Positions 9,427-23,257 of a DNA stretch of 64,000 nucleotides are shown piece after piece; positions within the stretch are counted from its first letter, which is position 1, and every line of letters starts with the position of its first letter. The DNA is taken from the NCBI RefSeq assembly GCF_900106555.1, contig NZ_FNOE01000002.1, positions 149,633 to 213,632 on the forward strand, read 5' to 3'. Made by a program: the position numbers and the translations under genes. The DNA comes from Nitrosomonas oligotropha. Its GTDB lineage: Bacteria; Pseudomonadota; Gammaproteobacteria; Burkholderiales; Nitrosomonadaceae. The notes under the pieces are model-generated. The model was not told the origin of the DNA. It saw only the letters and a program-made list of their open reading frames with translations, and ran no database searches.

Positions 9427-10788
9427 TCAAGAATTGCTGGCCGTCTGTATGGTTGCAGCGATGCGCTCGGCCCAGTGGTTGATTTTATGCTTCGATTCAC
9501 CTTCCACCATAACACGGATCAGCGGTTCCGTGCCTGATGCGCGAATCAGCACGCGTCCTTTGTCATTCAGATCGGTTTCGGCTTCTTCGCGTACGGCTTG
9601 GATTGCTTTATTGGCACTGAAATTAAACGGTTTGGGAGTTTTCACGTTGATCAAGCGTTGCGGGTAAAGCGAGACGCCGCGCAGGAACTCAGCCAGAGTT
9701 TTATTCGTATCGCGTAACGCATACAGCACTTGCAGAGCGGAAATAATGCCGTCGCCTGTCGTATGTTTGTCCATGCAGATGATATGTCCGGAATTCTCGC
9801 CGCCGAGCTGCCACCCTTTCTCTTGCAATGCCTCCAACACGTAGCGGTCACCGACATTGGCGCGAAGAAATGGAATATTCATTTTTTTGAATTGCGCTTC
9901 GATCGCCAGATTAGTCATCAAAGTACCGGCAACCCCGCCGGTCAGCATTTTATTCTGCTGGCGGTGTTTGGCGATAATATAAATCAGTTGATCGCCATCA
10001 TAAATCCGGCCATTTTTGTCGACCATCATGAGCCGGTCGCCGTCGCCATCCAACGCGATACCTAAGTCGGCGTGGTGCTGTTTGACAGCTTTTTGCAATG
10101 TCGCGCAATGCGTCGCACCGCACTCCAGGTTAATATTCAGTCCATTGGGCTGTACGCCAATGGTGACGACGTCTGCACCCAATTCGTGCATGACGTGACC
10201 GGCGATATGATAAGCGGCGCCATGCGCGCAATCGACAACGATACGTAGTCCGCGCAGGTCAAGGTGATAAGGGAAAGTACTTTTGCAAAATTCGATATAA
10301 CGTCCGGCGGCATCGTCAATACGCTGTACTTTTCCTAATTGCGCGGAAGGTTTGGTTTCGATCGGCGCATGGATGCCGCTTTCGATTTTATGCTCTATTT
10401 CGTCAGGCAATTTTCTACCTTCGGCAGAAAAGAATTTGACGCCGTTATCCTCGAATAGATTATGCGAAGCTGAAATGACGATCCCGGCTTGCAGCCGCAA
10501 GGCGCGAATCAGGTACGCGATGGCCGGGGTCGGCATCGGCCCGGATAGAATGACATCCACACCGGCGGCGCATAAGCCTGCTTCCAAAGCGGATTCCAGC
10601 ATATAACCCGATACCCGGGTATCCTTACCGATCAGAACGGTTGGGCGTTTGCCTTGCATCAGATGCCAATCGGCAGCAGCGAGAACTTTGCCGGCGGAAT
10701 AGCCTAGATGCAGAATAAAATCCGGCGTAATGGGTTCTTTGCCGACACGCCCGCGGATACCATCTGTTCCAAAATATTTTTTAGTCAA
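9427..10788 (-). CDS. glmM: phosphoglucosamine mutase GlmM
   Basis: Interconverts glucosamine-6-phosphate and glucosamine-1-phosphate for UDP-GlcNAc, feeding peptidoglycan and lipopolysaccharide synthesis. The phosphoserine loop ISASHN places the active serine at residue 108; the metal loop is DGDGDR, and [12 protein letters not shown] binds substrate phosphate near the C terminus. The family starts with a sequence like [14 protein letters not shown], which here requires TTG at 10788. This TTG overlaps the folP stop as TTGA, suggesting translational coupling. The reading frame continues upstream to another TTG (10848), but those 20 residues do not resemble the family. The mature length is 453 residues. 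Confidence 0.95.
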   Translation of the reverse strand: MTKKYFGTDGIRGRVGKEPITPDFILHLGYSAGKVLAAADWHLMQGKRPTVLIGKDTRVSGYMLESALEAGLCAAGVDVILSGPMPTPAIAYLIRALRLQAGIVISASHNLFEDNGVKFFSAEGRKLPDEIEHKIESGIHAPIETKPSAQLGKVQRIDDAAGRYIEFCKSTFPYHLDLRGLRIVVDCAHGAAYHIAGHVMHELGADVVTIGVQPNGLNINLECGATHCATLQKAVKQHHADLGIALDGDGDRLMMVDKNGRIYDGDQLIYIIAKHRQQNKMLTGGVAGTLMTNLAIEAQFKKMNIPFLRANVGDRYVLEALQEKGWQLGGENSGHIICMDKHTTGDGIISALQVLYALRDTNKTLAEFLRGVSLYPQRLINVKTPKPFNFSANKAIQAVREEAETDLNDKGRVLIRASGTEPLIRVMVEGESKHKINHWAERIAATIQTASNS

Positions 10789-11669
10789 TTTGAGTGGTGT
10801 TGTCTGTTGCGATTCGACGCGGTTAAGTTGATTTTCTGTGCAGCACAATTTTTCATGGCATTGTAGATCGCAAGCGCTTCCTTGCTTACTTTGACATCGT
10901 GTACACGTACAATTTTGGCACCTTTAGTTACTGCTAGCAAGGCTGCCGCGATACTTTCATGAATGCGGTGATCTACGTTGTTTCCGGTAATCGCTCCGAG
11001 CATGGATTTGCGCGACAAGCCTGCTAACAGTGGAACACCAAGTGTGGTCAATTGATCCAGTTGATTTAACAGGGTGAAGTTATGTTGCAGCGTTTTGCCA
11101 AAGCCGAACCCCGGATCGATAACCAGCCGGTCTTTCGATATACCAGCTGCTGCTGCTGCCTGGATGCGTTGTTGCAGGAAATCTTTCACTTCATGAACGA
11201 TATTGTGGTATTGCGGGTTTGCTTGCATGGTTTGCGGCGTGCCTTGCATATGCATTAAGCAAAGTTGCACGTGATTGCTTTGTGCGACGGTTTCCAATGC
11301 GCCGGGGCTGCGTAACGCATTCACGTCATTGATCATGAAAGCGCCTGCAGCTATGGCGTGTTTCATCACTTCGGGCTTTGAAGTATCGATCGATATAGGA
11401 ATTCCAGTATCGGCAAGCGCTTCCAGCACAGGGATAACACGCTTTAACTCTTCTTCGGTACTGACTTGCTGACTTCCCGGGCGCGCTGATTCTCCACCGA
11501 TATCCAGGATATCGGCGCCTTCATCGATCAGATTCCTGGCATGCGCAATGGCTTGCTGTGTTGATAAATACAATCCGCCATCCGAGAAAGAGTCCGGCGT
11601 TACGTTGATGATGCCCATGATTAACGGGCGGCTGCTTGAGAGAATAAGGTTTTGCTGTAATGAAGGCAC
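10785..11669 (-). CDS. folP: dihydropteroate synthase FolP
   Basis: Joins p-aminobenzoate to the pterin pyrophosphate in folate synthesis; the target of sulfonamides. The signature [14 protein letters not shown] is at residues 19-32, followed by [31 protein letters not shown] and DPGFGFGKT, with a C-terminal VRVHDV. The 294 residues include a short polar tail beyond the usual end that runs into glmM. The start is GTG at 11669 without a strong ribosome site. It lies between ftsH and glmM as in many proteobacteria, and a terminator-like hairpin separates it from ftsH. Confidence 0.95.
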   Translation of the reverse strand: MPSLQQNLILSSSRPLIMGIINVTPDSFSDGGLYLSTQQAIAHARNLIDEGADILDIGGESARPGSQQVSTEEELKRVIPVLEALADTGIPISIDTSKPEVMKHAIAAGAFMINDVNALRSPGALETVAQSNHVQLCLMHMQGTPQTMQANPQYHNIVHEVKDFLQQRIQAAAAAGISKDRLVIDPGFGFGKTLQHNFTLLNQLDQLTTLGVPLLAGLSRKSMLGAITGNNVDHRIHESIAAALLAVTKGAKIVRVHDVKVSKEALAIYNAMKNCAAQKINLTASNRNRQHHSN

Positions 11670-11697
11670 AATGCGTTAAGGAATTGTAGAAGTGAAA

Positions 11698-11727
11698 ACG
11701 GGATACGATTTTTTAGTCGTATCCCGT
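11698..11727 (-). terminator. intrinsic terminator or attenuator after ftsH
   Basis: A perfect 11-base stem (ACGGGATACGA at 11698-11708, complement at 11717-11727) with an 8-base loop is followed by TTTTC on the minus strand. It lies 20 bases after the ftsH stop and about 29 bases before the folP start. It should end or reduce transcripts running from ftsH into folP-glmM. Confidence 0.75.
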
Positions 11728-11746
11728 TGATTTGGATTGCAGATGA

Positions 11747-13669
11747 TTAGTCTGCTTCTTTAGCTATTTCTTGCGGTGCTGCGGGTTCCTTGGGTTCATC
11801 CGTTTTTACCGCAGTAGATGATCCTTCGGTTGCCACTGTGGAAGACATTGATTGAGGCGGTTTGGGTGGACGTGGTGGACGGCCGTCCATGATATCGTTG
11901 ATTTGATCGCTATCGATCGTTTCCCATTCCAGCAATGCTTGTGTCATTGCTTCAATCTTATCTTTATTTTCTTCAATGAGTTTACGAGCAATCGCATACT
12001 GTTCATCCACAATGCGGCGAACTTCCGCATCAACGGTTTGCATCGTTTTTTCACTCATATTTTTATGCGTGGTTACTGAACGGCCGAGAAAAACCTCGCC
12101 TTCATTTTCACCATAAACCATCGGTCCAAGTACGTCAGACATCCCCCACTGGGTGACCATTTGCCGCGCCAATTCGGTAGCACGCTCAAAGTCATTGGAT
12201 GCGCCGGTGGTCATTTGATGCATGAAAACTTCCTCAGCAATACGGCCACCAAACATCACGGAAATTCTTTGCAGAATTTCTTCACGTTCCATGCTGAAAC
12301 GGTCTTCCGTTGGCAATTGCATCGTGACACCCAATGCGCGGCCACGCGGAATAATCGTCACTTTGTGCACCGGATCGGTTTTCGGCAGCAATTGAGCCAC
12401 TACCGCATGTCCCGATTCATGGTAAGCGGTATTGCGGCGTTCGTGCTCCGGCATGACCATCGAGCGGCGTTCCGCGCCCATGAAAATTTTGTCTTTGGCG
12501 CGTTCAAAATCTTCCATGTCGACCAATCGCTTGTTACTGCGAGCGGCAAACAACGCTGCTTCATTGACCAGGTTGGCCAGATCGGCGCCCGACATACCGG
12601 GAGTGCCACGCGCCAGAATATCCGCTTTGACATCGGGTGAAAGCGGTACTTTGCGCATATGCACATGCAGAATTTGTTCCCGTCCACGAATGTCCGGTAA
12701 CGGTACCGTAACTTGACGGTCAAAACGGCCAGGACGTAACAATGCAGGATCCAATACATCAGGACGGTTCGTTGCTGCGATTACGATCACGCCCATAGCA
12801 CCTTCAAAACCGTCCATTTCCACCAGCAATTGGTTGAGCGTTTGTTCGCGCTCATCGTTTCCGCCACCCAGTCCGGCACCGCGTTGACGGCCAACCGCAT
12901 CAATCTCGTCAATGAAGATAATGCAGGGTGCATGTTTTTTAGCTTGCTCGAACATGTCACGCACACGGGATGCGCCCACACCGACAAACATTTCAACGAA
13001 ATCCGAACCGGAAATGCTGAAGAAAGGTACTCCTGCTTCTCCTGCGATGGCTCGCGCCAGCAATGTTTTACCAGTACCTGGGCTGCCTACCATCAAAACG
13101 CCGCGTGGGATTCGTCCGCCAAGTTTCTGGAATTTGGATGGGTCGCGCAGGAATTCAACCAGCTCCGCTACTTCTTCCTTTGCTTCCTCGCAACCTGCGA
13201 CGTCGTTGAAAGTCACTGTGTTGGCTGATTTATCTAACATGCGCGCTTTGCTTTTACCAAACGAGAATGCGCCGCCATTACGGCCGCCACCTTGCATTTG
13301 CCGCATGAAGAAAATCCATACTGCAATCAGTAATAGCATTGGGAACCATGAGATGAAAATACTCATCAGCATAGATGGTTCTTCTTCAGGCTTAGCTTCA
13401 ACAATGACGCCAGCCCTGAGTAAATCACTGACCATCCATGGATCAGAAGGTGCATAGGTTGTAAAGCGTCTGCCATCGGATTTCGTACCTTTCAGGGTAC
13501 GGCCTTCAATGACAACTTTGGCAATTCTGCCTTGATTCAATTCAGAAATGAATTGAGAGTATTCCATTGGTACTTGCGTCGGTTGACGTACGCTGAATTG
13601 GTTAAATACGGTCATCAACACAAGTGCAATTACCAGCCAAATGGCCATGTTTTTAATTAAGTTATTCAA
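11747..13669 (-). CDS. ftsH: membrane ATP-dependent zinc protease FtsH
   Basis: An inner-membrane AAA+ metalloprotease that degrades damaged membrane proteins and unstable regulators. Membrane segments are at about 7-22 and 103-122, with a small periplasmic domain between them. Walker A is GSPGTGKT at 195-202 (serine in place of the more usual proline), Walker B is [11 protein letters not shown], and [19 protein letters not shown] is the second region of homology. The zinc motif HESGH is at 417-421. The 640-residue length is normal, with a Pro/Lys-rich tail. The start is TTG at 13669, supported by AAGGAG five bases upstream. It is downstream of rlmE, an order shared with E. coli. Confidence 0.97.
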   Translation of the reverse strand: MNNLIKNMAIWLVIALVLMTVFNQFSVRQPTQVPMEYSQFISELNQGRIAKVVIEGRTLKGTKSDGRRFTTYAPSDPWMVSDLLRAGVIVEAKPEEEPSMLMSIFISWFPMLLLIAVWIFFMRQMQGGGRNGGAFSFGKSKARMLDKSANTVTFNDVAGCEEAKEEVAELVEFLRDPSKFQKLGGRIPRGVLMVGSPGTGKTLLARAIAGEAGVPFFSISGSDFVEMFVGVGASRVRDMFEQAKKHAPCIIFIDEIDAVGRQRGAGLGGGNDEREQTLNQLLVEMDGFEGAMGVIVIAATNRPDVLDPALLRPGRFDRQVTVPLPDIRGREQILHVHMRKVPLSPDVKADILARGTPGMSGADLANLVNEAALFAARSNKRLVDMEDFERAKDKIFMGAERRSMVMPEHERRNTAYHESGHAVVAQLLPKTDPVHKVTIIPRGRALGVTMQLPTEDRFSMEREEILQRISVMFGGRIAEEVFMHQMTTGASNDFERATELARQMVTQWGMSDVLGPMVYGENEGEVFLGRSVTTHKNMSEKTMQTVDAEVRRIVDEQYAIARKLIEENKDKIEAMTQALLEWETIDSDQINDIMDGRPPRPPKPPQSMSSTVATEGSSTAVKTDEPKEPAAPQEIAKEAD

Positions 13670-13842
13670 GATAGCTCCTTGGTTTGCACCTTAAAAATCA
13701 TTGATTGGGCATTCTAACTCTATTTTGTCAAATAGAACAGAACAGTTCATGTTATAGAAATTTGCTATCAAACTATCATCCTACTCTTTACATTTGTCTT
13801 AATCACTGGGGGGATCCATTCATTTCTCAGCGATTTCCGGTG

Positions 13843-14460
13843 TTACTTTTTTCCGAGTCCTAATAAATATAATTCGTTGCTGCGATCACGCGAGGCTTCT
13901 GGTTTTCGTACCACAACGCTTTTGAATCCGGTGCGCATGTCGCGATGAAATTGCTCAAAATCCCTACCTTGAAAAACTTTGACTAGGAAATTTCCGCCAT
14001 AGTTCAGTTGTTCCATCGAGAATGCCAGCGCCAGTTCAGCCAAATACATACTTCTGGCTTGATCGCTGACTACAATACCACTCATATTGGGCGCCATGTC
14101 TGAAATGACAAGATCCGGCTGCCGCTCCTCCAGATGTTTTCTTAATTCAAACAGAGCGCGTTCTTCCCTAAAATCATCCTGAATAAATGCCACACCGGGC
14201 AAAGGCGCCATTTCCAGGATATCTAATGCAATTACTTTTCCTTTCTGGCCCACTTTCTGGCTGGCGACTTGCGACCAGCTGCCGGGTGCAGCACCTAAAT
14301 CGACAACAATCATACCGGATTTAAATAGATGATCCCGTTCGGCGATCTCAAGCAGCTTGTAAGCGGCGCGAGAACGATAACCTTCTTTCTTGGATTGCTT
14401 GACGAAAAAATCATTAACATGTTCTTTCATCCAAGCTTTGCTGGTTTTAGCCCGTTTCAT
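13843..14460 (-). CDS. rlmE: 23S rRNA (uridine-2'-O) methyltransferase RlmE (FtsJ)
   Basis: Methylates U2552 (E. coli numbering) of 23S rRNA late in 50S assembly, using S-adenosylmethionine. At 205 residues it matches the family. Motifs are the N-terminal [31 protein letters not shown] with the first catalytic lysine, the SAM loop [15 protein letters not shown], the SDMAPN motif and a C-terminal [16 protein letters not shown] carrying the last catalytic lysine. ATG at 14460 is chosen over a TTG one codon upstream. It lies upstream of ftsH and diverges from yhbY, with only 30 bases between them. Confidence 0.96.
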   Translation of the reverse strand: MKRAKTSKAWMKEHVNDFFVKQSKKEGYRSRAAYKLLEIAERDHLFKSGMIVVDLGAAPGSWSQVASQKVGQKGKVIALDILEMAPLPGVAFIQDDFREERALFELRKHLEERQPDLVISDMAPNMSGIVVSDQARSMYLAELALAFSMEQLNYGGNFLVKVFQGRDFEQFHRDMRTGFKSVVVRKPEASRDRSNELYLLGLGKK

Positions 14461-14490
14461 CAAGTAAAATAATACGTTTAAAGAGAATTT

Positions 14491-14844
14491 ATGTTAACAC
14501 TAACAATTGCTCAACGGCGCGAATTGAAAGCGCAAGCACACGCGCTCAATCCGGTCGTCATGATTGGGAAGTCGGGGTTGTCGGCCACGGTTATCGAAGA
14601 ATTGGAGCGCGGGCTTACAAGTCATGAACTGATTAAGGTTAAGGTTCAAGTCGACGACCGGGTCGCCAGGAATACGCTATTTGAAGAAATTTGTGAGAAG
14701 CTGAGTGCCGCACCGGTGCAGCATATTGGGAAAACTTTTGTTATTTACCGTCCCAAGCCGGAAGAGGCTGATAAAAAATCCACGCGTCCTTCCCAGAAAA
14801 AGAAACGTGAGCCTTTTCGTACCAAACGTAGTTATCAGAATTGA
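14491..14844 (+). CDS. yhbY: ribosome assembly RNA-binding protein YhbY
   Basis: A small CRS1-YhbY (CRM) domain protein of 117 residues that associates with pre-50S particles. The domain fills residues 1-95: [20 protein letters not shown], the IGKSGLS loop that stands for the GxxG RNA-binding motif, and the HELIKVKV strand. The lysine/arginine-rich tail (about 95-117) is poorly conserved and probably unstructured. It diverges from rlmE, so the two ribosome-maturation genes share a very short promoter region. It converges on greA with 12 bases between stops. Confidence 0.93.
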   Translation: MLTLTIAQRRELKAQAHALNPVVMIGKSGLSATVIEELERGLTSHELIKVKVQVDDRVARNTLFEEICEKLSAAPVQHIGKTFVIYRPKPEEADKKSTRPSQKKKREPFRTKRSYQN

Positions 14845-14856
14845 GTTTTAGCGGCA

Positions 14857-15333
14857 TCAAATGTATTTAACATCCAATATTTCGTATTCACGTATTCCGC
14901 CGGGTGCCTGAACTTCGGCGATATCGCCCGCATATTTGCCGATTAAGGCGCGTGAAATGGGGGAGCTGATGGAAATTTTTCCATTTTTGATGTTGGCTTC
15001 GTCGTCACCGACGATTTGATAGGTGACCGTATCACCGCTTTGCAAATCTTCTAGTTCAACAGTGGCGCCGAAAACACAAGCACCGTCGGCGTTAATCAGT
15101 GCAGGATTAATGATCTGAGCGCTGGAGAGTTTGCTTTCCAGCTCGGCAATACGGCCTTCAATAAACCCTTGTTTTTCCTTGGCAGCATCATATTCGGCAT
15201 TTTCGGACAGATCGCCGTGCGAACGCGCTTCTGCAATCGCCGCGATGACTGCGGGACGATGTACGGTTTTCATTTCGTGTAATTCTTTGCGTAGCGCTTC
15301 CGCTCCGGCTACTGTTAAAGGGATCGTGCTCAT
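14857..15333 (-). CDS. greA: transcript cleavage factor GreA
   Basis: Rescues backtracked RNA polymerase by stimulating cleavage of the nascent RNA. The chosen ATG (15333) gives 158 residues, the standard GreA length. The N-terminal coiled coil carries the acidic tip region [16 protein letters not shown], which holds the catalytic D/E pair, and the C-terminal FKBP-like domain contains [10 protein letters not shown]. An in-frame start at 15378 would add 15 atypical residues. It follows carB by 59 bases on the same strand, consistent with a carA-carB-greA operon. Confidence 0.96.
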   Translation of the reverse strand: MSTIPLTVAGAEALRKELHEMKTVHRPAVIAAIAEARSHGDLSENAEYDAAKEKQGFIEGRIAELESKLSSAQIINPALINADGACVFGATVELEDLQSGDTVTYQIVGDDEANIKNGKISISSPISRALIGKYAGDIAEVQAPGGIREYEILDVKYI

Positions 15334-15392
15334 TGTGGTTGTTTGCCTTTCATTTTCATTCTGTTTCTTAATAATCAAGAAAAGTTAATTGC

Positions 15393-18602
<3,210 letters not shown>

Positions 18603-18629
18603 ACTATCTAGCGGATGAACATGGCGTAA

Positions 18630-19784
18630 TTATTGGGAGTGCGGGCTTTTATAGCGCTGCATCATGGCGATGAATTTATCAAACAAATAATCCGCTTCAT
18701 GCGGCCCTGGGCTTGCTTCCGGGTGACCCTGAAAACAAAAGGCCGGTTTATCGGTTAACTCGAATCCTTGCAGACTCCCGTCGAAAAGCGAGACATGCGT
18801 GATCCGAGCGGTCGCGGGTAATGTGTCGATATCGACAGCGAAACCGTGATTCTGGCTGGTAATAATCACCTTGCCATTGGCCACATCCTGCACCGGATGG
18901 TTGGCGCCATGATGGCCGAATTTCATTTTAATGGTGCGTGCGCCGCTGGCTAAACCGAGCAATTGATGACCTAGGCAAATACCGAATAGCGGGATATTTT
19001 TTTGTAGCAAAGCTTGCGTGGCGGAGATGGCGTAATCGCACGGTTCCGGATCACCGGGGCCATTGGACAGAAAAATGCCATCAGGCTGTGCCTTTAGAAT
19101 CTCCTCGGCCGGGGTTTGCGCCGGGAATACCGTCACCTTGCAGCCGCGCTGCACCAGTTTGCGCAAAATCGTGCGTTTGATGCCGAAATCAAAAGCGGCG
19201 ACGTGAAATCTGGGATTGTCCTGAGTCTGGAAACCGGATTCGAGCGACCATTCGCCTTCTGTCCAGGTATACGGCTGGCGGCAGCTCACCACTTTGGCGA
19301 GATCCATCCCGGCTAATCCGGGAAATGCCCGGGCAGCTTGCAATGCTTTTTCCTCGTCGATATCGCCCGCCATGATGCAACCGGCTTGCGCACCTTTTTC
19401 GCGTAAAATCCGCGTCAATTTGCGTGTATCGATTTCGGCAATAGCGACGACATTCTGCTCTTGGAGAAACTCCGGTAATGTGCGGGTTTTACGAAAACTG
19501 CTGGCCATGAGCGGCAAATCACGGATTACTAATCCGGCGGCGTACACTTTATTGATGTTACCGGATTCAAAATCTTCCGGATTGGTGCCGGTGTTGCCAA
19601 TATGCGGATAAGTCAGCGTGATGATTTGCTGGCAATACGACGGATCGGTCAAGATTTCCTGATAACCGGTCATTGCCGTATTGAACGCCACTTCGCCGGT
19701 ATTGATGCCTTCAATGCCAATAGACACGCCACGAAAAATTGTTCCATCGGCAAGTGCGAGGATGGCGTGCGGTCGTTGTGACAC
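18630..19784 (-). CDS. carA: carbamoyl-phosphate synthase small (glutaminase) subunit
   Basis: Hydrolyses glutamine and channels ammonia to CarB. The N-terminal domain has [11 protein letters not shown] and [11 protein letters not shown]; the C-terminal class I glutaminase has [10 protein letters not shown], the nucleophile elbow [13 protein letters not shown] and the [12 protein letters not shown] motif carrying the catalytic His and Glu. A strong AAGGAG site six bases before GTG at 19784 fixes the start, giving 384 residues. The frame extends to a TTG at 19808, but the ribosome site would then lie inside the gene. It is first in the carA-carB-greA set. Confidence 0.97.
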   Translation of the reverse strand: MSQRPHAILALADGTIFRGVSIGIEGINTGEVAFNTAMTGYQEILTDPSYCQQIITLTYPHIGNTGTNPEDFESGNINKVYAAGLVIRDLPLMASSFRKTRTLPEFLQEQNVVAIAEIDTRKLTRILREKGAQAGCIMAGDIDEEKALQAARAFPGLAGMDLAKVVSCRQPYTWTEGEWSLESGFQTQDNPRFHVAAFDFGIKRTILRKLVQRGCKVTVFPAQTPAEEILKAQPDGIFLSNGPGDPEPCDYAISATQALLQKNIPLFGICLGHQLLGLASGARTIKMKFGHHGANHPVQDVANGKVIITSQNHGFAVDIDTLPATARITHVSLFDGSLQGFELTDKPAFCFQGHPEASPGPHEADYLFDKFIAMMQRYKSPHSQ

Positions 19785-20211
19785 AAAAAACTCCTTGGAA
19801 ACTGACAAGATCTGGAAAATGGACCGGGGTTATTCATTGAAATGCCCCAGCTATTGAAGACGGAATTATACGTGAAAAAGGTTTATTTTTGTATGTATGT
19901 GCGCGGTTTCGCATGCTACAAAGTTGTTCATACATTCCGGATAATCGGGTGGGTGGGGTGCGCATTCAATGCTGGAAGGGGGAAAATAAGCTCCGGTTTC
20001 CTTGCGTTTGTTTGCAATGATCATCAATACAGAGATCGTCACTAGGGCTTTTTAAAGTAATGGTGGCGCAAGTTTTGTTTTTAAAACGATAATAGGGCAA
20101 AATTTGCCCATTTTTCTTGGCTGGTATTTTTGCAGTGCGGCCATTCATTGCGATCAAAACCAAGCAGGTTTTGTGCGCTTCATCGAATCAATATTTTAAG
20201 AACGAATAATC
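19785..20211. other. 427-bp intergenic region upstream of carA
   Basis: No convincing gene. On the minus strand a perfect TATAAT (19870-19865) lies about 80 bases before the carA start, but no good -35 stands before it. A tight hairpin GGGCAA-AAT-TTGCCC at about 20095-20109 is followed by ATTTTTC on the plus strand and resembles a terminator, although no plus-strand gene ends there. The rest is unremarkable A/T-rich sequence. Confidence 0.4.
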
Positions 20212-20706
20212 ATGCATGTCTTTAAGTCTAAAATCGATAACTGGGTACTGGTTTGTTTATTGCTATCCGTCTCCGCCTGCTTAATGGGCGCATCCGTCCC
20301 GCTGACGGTCGGCGGAATAGCCAATTATGTGTTTGCGGCGATTATATTGATTGCGGGTGCTGGCTTCCCCATTTGGATCTATGTTTCGACCCGGTATATC
20401 GTCAGTGGCGATGATCTCAAGATCATCAGCGGTCCGTTTACATGGAATATCCCCATTCAATCGATCGTATCCCTAGAGGAAACTCAGGTCGCGGCGACAA
20501 GTCCGGCTTTGTCGTTCGATCGCCTGCAAATAACCTACGGAGAAGATAAAGTCATTATCGTCTCGCCGGTCGATAAAGAAAAATTCATACAGAAATTGGG
20601 TAAGGAAAAATTAATCGGTAGCGCTCAGCGGAACGGAACAGGAGCCGCTGCTAAGGATTCCAGAAAAAAGGCTAAGAAAAACAAAATAAACCGGAACAAT
20701 CCATAA
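20212..20706 (+). CDS. small membrane protein with bacterial PH domain
   Basis: A 164-residue protein with two membrane helices (about 12-31 and 38-60) followed by a cytoplasmic PH-like domain. The segment SRYIVSGDD-like to SPVDKEKFI (about 62-135) matches the bacterial PH family in which IPIQSIVSLEET and SPALSFDRLQITY are typical. The tail (142-164) is rich in Lys and Asn and probably disordered. Its function is not known; such domains are often membrane-associated scaffolds. The gene stands alone on the plus strand, followed within 10 bases by a structured element ahead of the next gene. Confidence 0.72.
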   Translation: MHVFKSKIDNWVLVCLLLSVSACLMGASVPLTVGGIANYVFAAIILIAGAGFPIWIYVSTRYIVSGDDLKIISGPFTWNIPIQSIVSLEETQVAATSPALSFDRLQITYGEDKVIIVSPVDKEKFIQKLGKEKLIGSAQRNGTGAAAKDSRKKAKKNKINRNNP

Positions 20707-20709
20707 GTC

Positions 20710-20763
20710 ATGATGGCAAGCGGAAAGGACGCAAGGGCAGGGTGCCGTCATACTATTTTTTTT
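20710..20763 (+). promoter_or_regulatory. structured leader element, possibly related to a c-di-GMP riboswitch
   Basis: A 9-base stem (ATGATGGCA 20710-20718, TGCCGTCAT 20743-20751, one G-U pair) encloses the sequence GCGGAAAGGACGCAAGGGCAG, and after four bases comes a run of eight T (20756-20763). GGCAA, GAAA and GGACGCAA in this order recall the conserved core of the GEMM-I (c-di-GMP) riboswitch, and the next gene is a c-di-GMP enzyme 83 bases downstream. The helix normally capped by GAAA is nearly absent and the second arm is missing, so this may be only a terminator of the preceding gene. Confidence 0.35.
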
Positions 20764-20846
20764 CGGGATCATGCCTATCCATCATCACTTGCAAAATCCT
20801 AATTTAGATGGTTATCTTCGCACATTGATTTATCATTGAGGTAACC

Positions 20847-23165
20847 ATGGGTAATACCAAGCAAACCAAGTCTCAACTACTGGAAGAACTGCAGCGATTG
20901 CGTTCCGAATTGGCTGCTATCGAGTTGATGACCGAGAAACGTACCCATGAGCTTTATGTTAGTGAGGAGCGGTTTTCGTTAGCGATGCGCGGCGCCAACG
21001 ATGGACTATGGGATTGGGATCTGGAAACGGATGAAGTGTATTACTCGCCACGCTGGAAAAGCATGTTGGGTTATGCGGAGAATGAGCTGGCGAATCAAAT
21101 AAGCACCTGGGAGAACCTAGTCAATCCCGATGACAAAATCATCGCACTGGAGAAAGTGCAAGATTACTTTGATGGCCGCAAGGATTCGTTTGAAGTTGAA
21201 ATGCGCATGCGGCATAAGGATGGCCACGAGGTTTTTGTACTATCGCGCGCATTTCTGGTCACGCGCGCGTTAGACAATAAGCCGTTGCGTCTCATTGGTA
21301 CTCATGTCGATATTACCGAACGCAAAAAAGCCGAAACCTTTGATAATCAATACGCCGAAATACTCGAGATGATTGCGATAGGGCGTCCCGCGCCGGATAT
21401 TTACGATGCGATTGCACTCATGTACGAAGCCCGCCACCCCGGCATGCGCTGCTCGATGCTCGAATTGAGCGGTAATAAACTGCTGCACGGTGGCGCGCCC
21501 AGTTTGCCGCAGGCTTATTGCGAAGCCGTGCACGGCCTGGAAAACGGACCGAGTGTCGGTTCCTGCGGGACATCCACTTATACCGGGCAACGGGTGCTGG
21601 TGGAAAACATCGAAACCGATCCGAAGTGGGCGGAAATTAAACACATTGCGTTACCGCACGGTATGCGGTGTTGCTGGTCCGAACCGATCAAAAGCTCCAG
21701 CGGGAAAGTTTTGGGTGCATTCGGCATGTACTACAATCACCCCGCACTGCCGGACGAGAAAGAGTTAAAAGATCTGATATCCGCTGCCCGGCTGACGGGG
21801 ATCGTCATGGAACGGGATCAAGCGCAAAAACGCATCCGCACGCTGGCGTATACTGACGAACTGACTGGATTGGCCAGCCGCGCCTCGTTTATGCAGCACA
21901 TGGAAGAAATCACCAAATCCTCCAGCCGGCACGGCCGCCGCTTCGGGTTGCTGTACATTGACCTGGATAACTTCAAATACATTAACGATTGCCTGGGGCA
22001 CGACGCTGGCGATTTGTTGCTCAAAACCATTGCAACGCGATTAATCCACACCTGCCGCGACATAGACTTCATTGCCCGGCTGGGTGGCGATGAGTTCTGT
22101 ATCCTCATTGAAGAAGTCGAAGCGGATTACGCCGCCAATGTCGCGAAACGCTGTCTTGAGGCCATATCCCAACCGATCGGGATTTATTCCAGAAAAATCG
22201 CCCCGGCTTGCAGTATTGGCATCGCCTATTACCCCGATGACGGCGAAACTCTTTCCGCTTTACTCAAAGCCGGTGATATCTCGTTGTACACCGCCAAGGA
22301 GAATGGGAAAAATCAGTATGCATTTTATAAAGCCGAGCTGACTCACAAGGCGGAGTATCGTTTTCAAATCGAGCAAAACCTGCGGGAAGCCATCGAAAAA
22401 CAGCAATTGTCTTTGGTGTATCAACCGCAAATCAATATCAAGGGCGGGGAAATTTTTGGCGTCGAAGCGCTATCGCGGTGGTATCACCCGCAATTGGGGC
22501 AAGTCCCGCCCAACGATTTTATCGCCACCGCCGAAAGAATCGGCATGATCAAACCGCTCACCGAATGGGTGTTACGCACCGCGTGCAGCCAGCTGGTGGT
22601 TTGGAAGCAAGAAGGTTTCCGCACGCTGCGCATGGCCGTCAATATTTCCCCCAGTCTTTTTCTGGACAAAGGATTTGTGCTGCTGGTTAAGCGTATCATC
22701 GATGAAGTTGGCATCGCGCCAGCCGAATTGGAACTCGAAGTGACCGAAGGCATCGTGCAAACCGATCCGCGCAATCTGACCATTTTTCAAGACTTGAAAG
22801 ACCTTGGCGTGTTACTGTCCATCGACGATTTCGGCACCGGCTATTCCTCTTTCGCATCGCTTAAGCACCTGAAAGCGGATTACCTGAAAATCGACAAATA
22901 TTTCATCGACGATATGCTGATCGACCAAAAAACCCTCACCTTGGTCAGTTCCATGATAGAAATGGGACAAAAACTCGGTTACGGCATCATTGCCGAAGGC
23001 GTGGAAACGTCAGAACAACTGGATATTCTCAAGAACCTTGACTGTGAAATGGTGCAAGGCTATCTGTTTAGTAAACCTGCCGCTCCCGCCAGCATTTCAG
23101 AATTTCTGAACAATCAAGCGCACAAGACGATTCTTGCTCAAGGCCGTGTAGATGAGACCGCGTAG
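20847..23165 (+). CDS. soluble PAS-GAF-GGDEF-EAL signalling protein
   Basis: A 772-residue cytoplasmic protein of cyclic di-GMP metabolism with no membrane segment. A short coiled coil (1-35) is followed by PAS-PAC (about 45-165, ending HVDITERKKAE), GAF (about 170-325), GGDEF and EAL. The GGDEF motif is intact at 413-417 with an RDID inhibitory site before it; EAL is at 540-542, with [10 protein letters not shown] and AEGVET. Both activities are therefore possible. ATG follows GAGGT with good spacing. The 3' end was duplicated to give the pseudogene near 24.1-24.4 kb. A structured element in its leader may control it. Confidence 0.92.
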   Translation: MGNTKQTKSQLLEELQRLRSELAAIELMTEKRTHELYVSEERFSLAMRGANDGLWDWDLETDEVYYSPRWKSMLGYAENELANQISTWENLVNPDDKIIALEKVQDYFDGRKDSFEVEMRMRHKDGHEVFVLSRAFLVTRALDNKPLRLIGTHVDITERKKAETFDNQYAEILEMIAIGRPAPDIYDAIALMYEARHPGMRCSMLELSGNKLLHGGAPSLPQAYCEAVHGLENGPSVGSCGTSTYTGQRVLVENIETDPKWAEIKHIALPHGMRCCWSEPIKSSSGKVLGAFGMYYNHPALPDEKELKDLISAARLTGIVMERDQAQKRIRTLAYTDELTGLASRASFMQHMEEITKSSSRHGRRFGLLYIDLDNFKYINDCLGHDAGDLLLKTIATRLIHTCRDIDFIARLGGDEFCILIEEVEADYAANVAKRCLEAISQPIGIYSRKIAPACSIGIAYYPDDGETLSALLKAGDISLYTAKENGKNQYAFYKAELTHKAEYRFQIEQNLREAIEKQQLSLVYQPQINIKGGEIFGVEALSRWYHPQLGQVPPNDFIATAERIGMIKPLTEWVLRTACSQLVVWKQEGFRTLRMAVNISPSLFLDKGFVLLVKRIIDEVGIAPAELELEVTEGIVQTDPRNLTIFQDLKDLGVLLSIDDFGTGYSSFASLKHLKADYLKIDKYFIDDMLIDQKTLTLVSSMIEMGQKLGYGIIAEGVETSEQLDILKNLDCEMVQGYLFSKPAAPASISEFLNNQAHKTILAQGRVDETA

Positions 23166-23257
23166 TTGATTATGCTTTGCGGGTAGTGCTACTGCTGTTA
23201 ATTCTTGTAAACTGTAAGGCCTGACGCTTTTGGTGTGCTTATCTTCTTGTTCGACGA

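Noticed and set aside
19966..20163. 65-codon minus-strand frame upstream of carA
   Set aside because: No ribosome site or family likeness, in an intergenic region.
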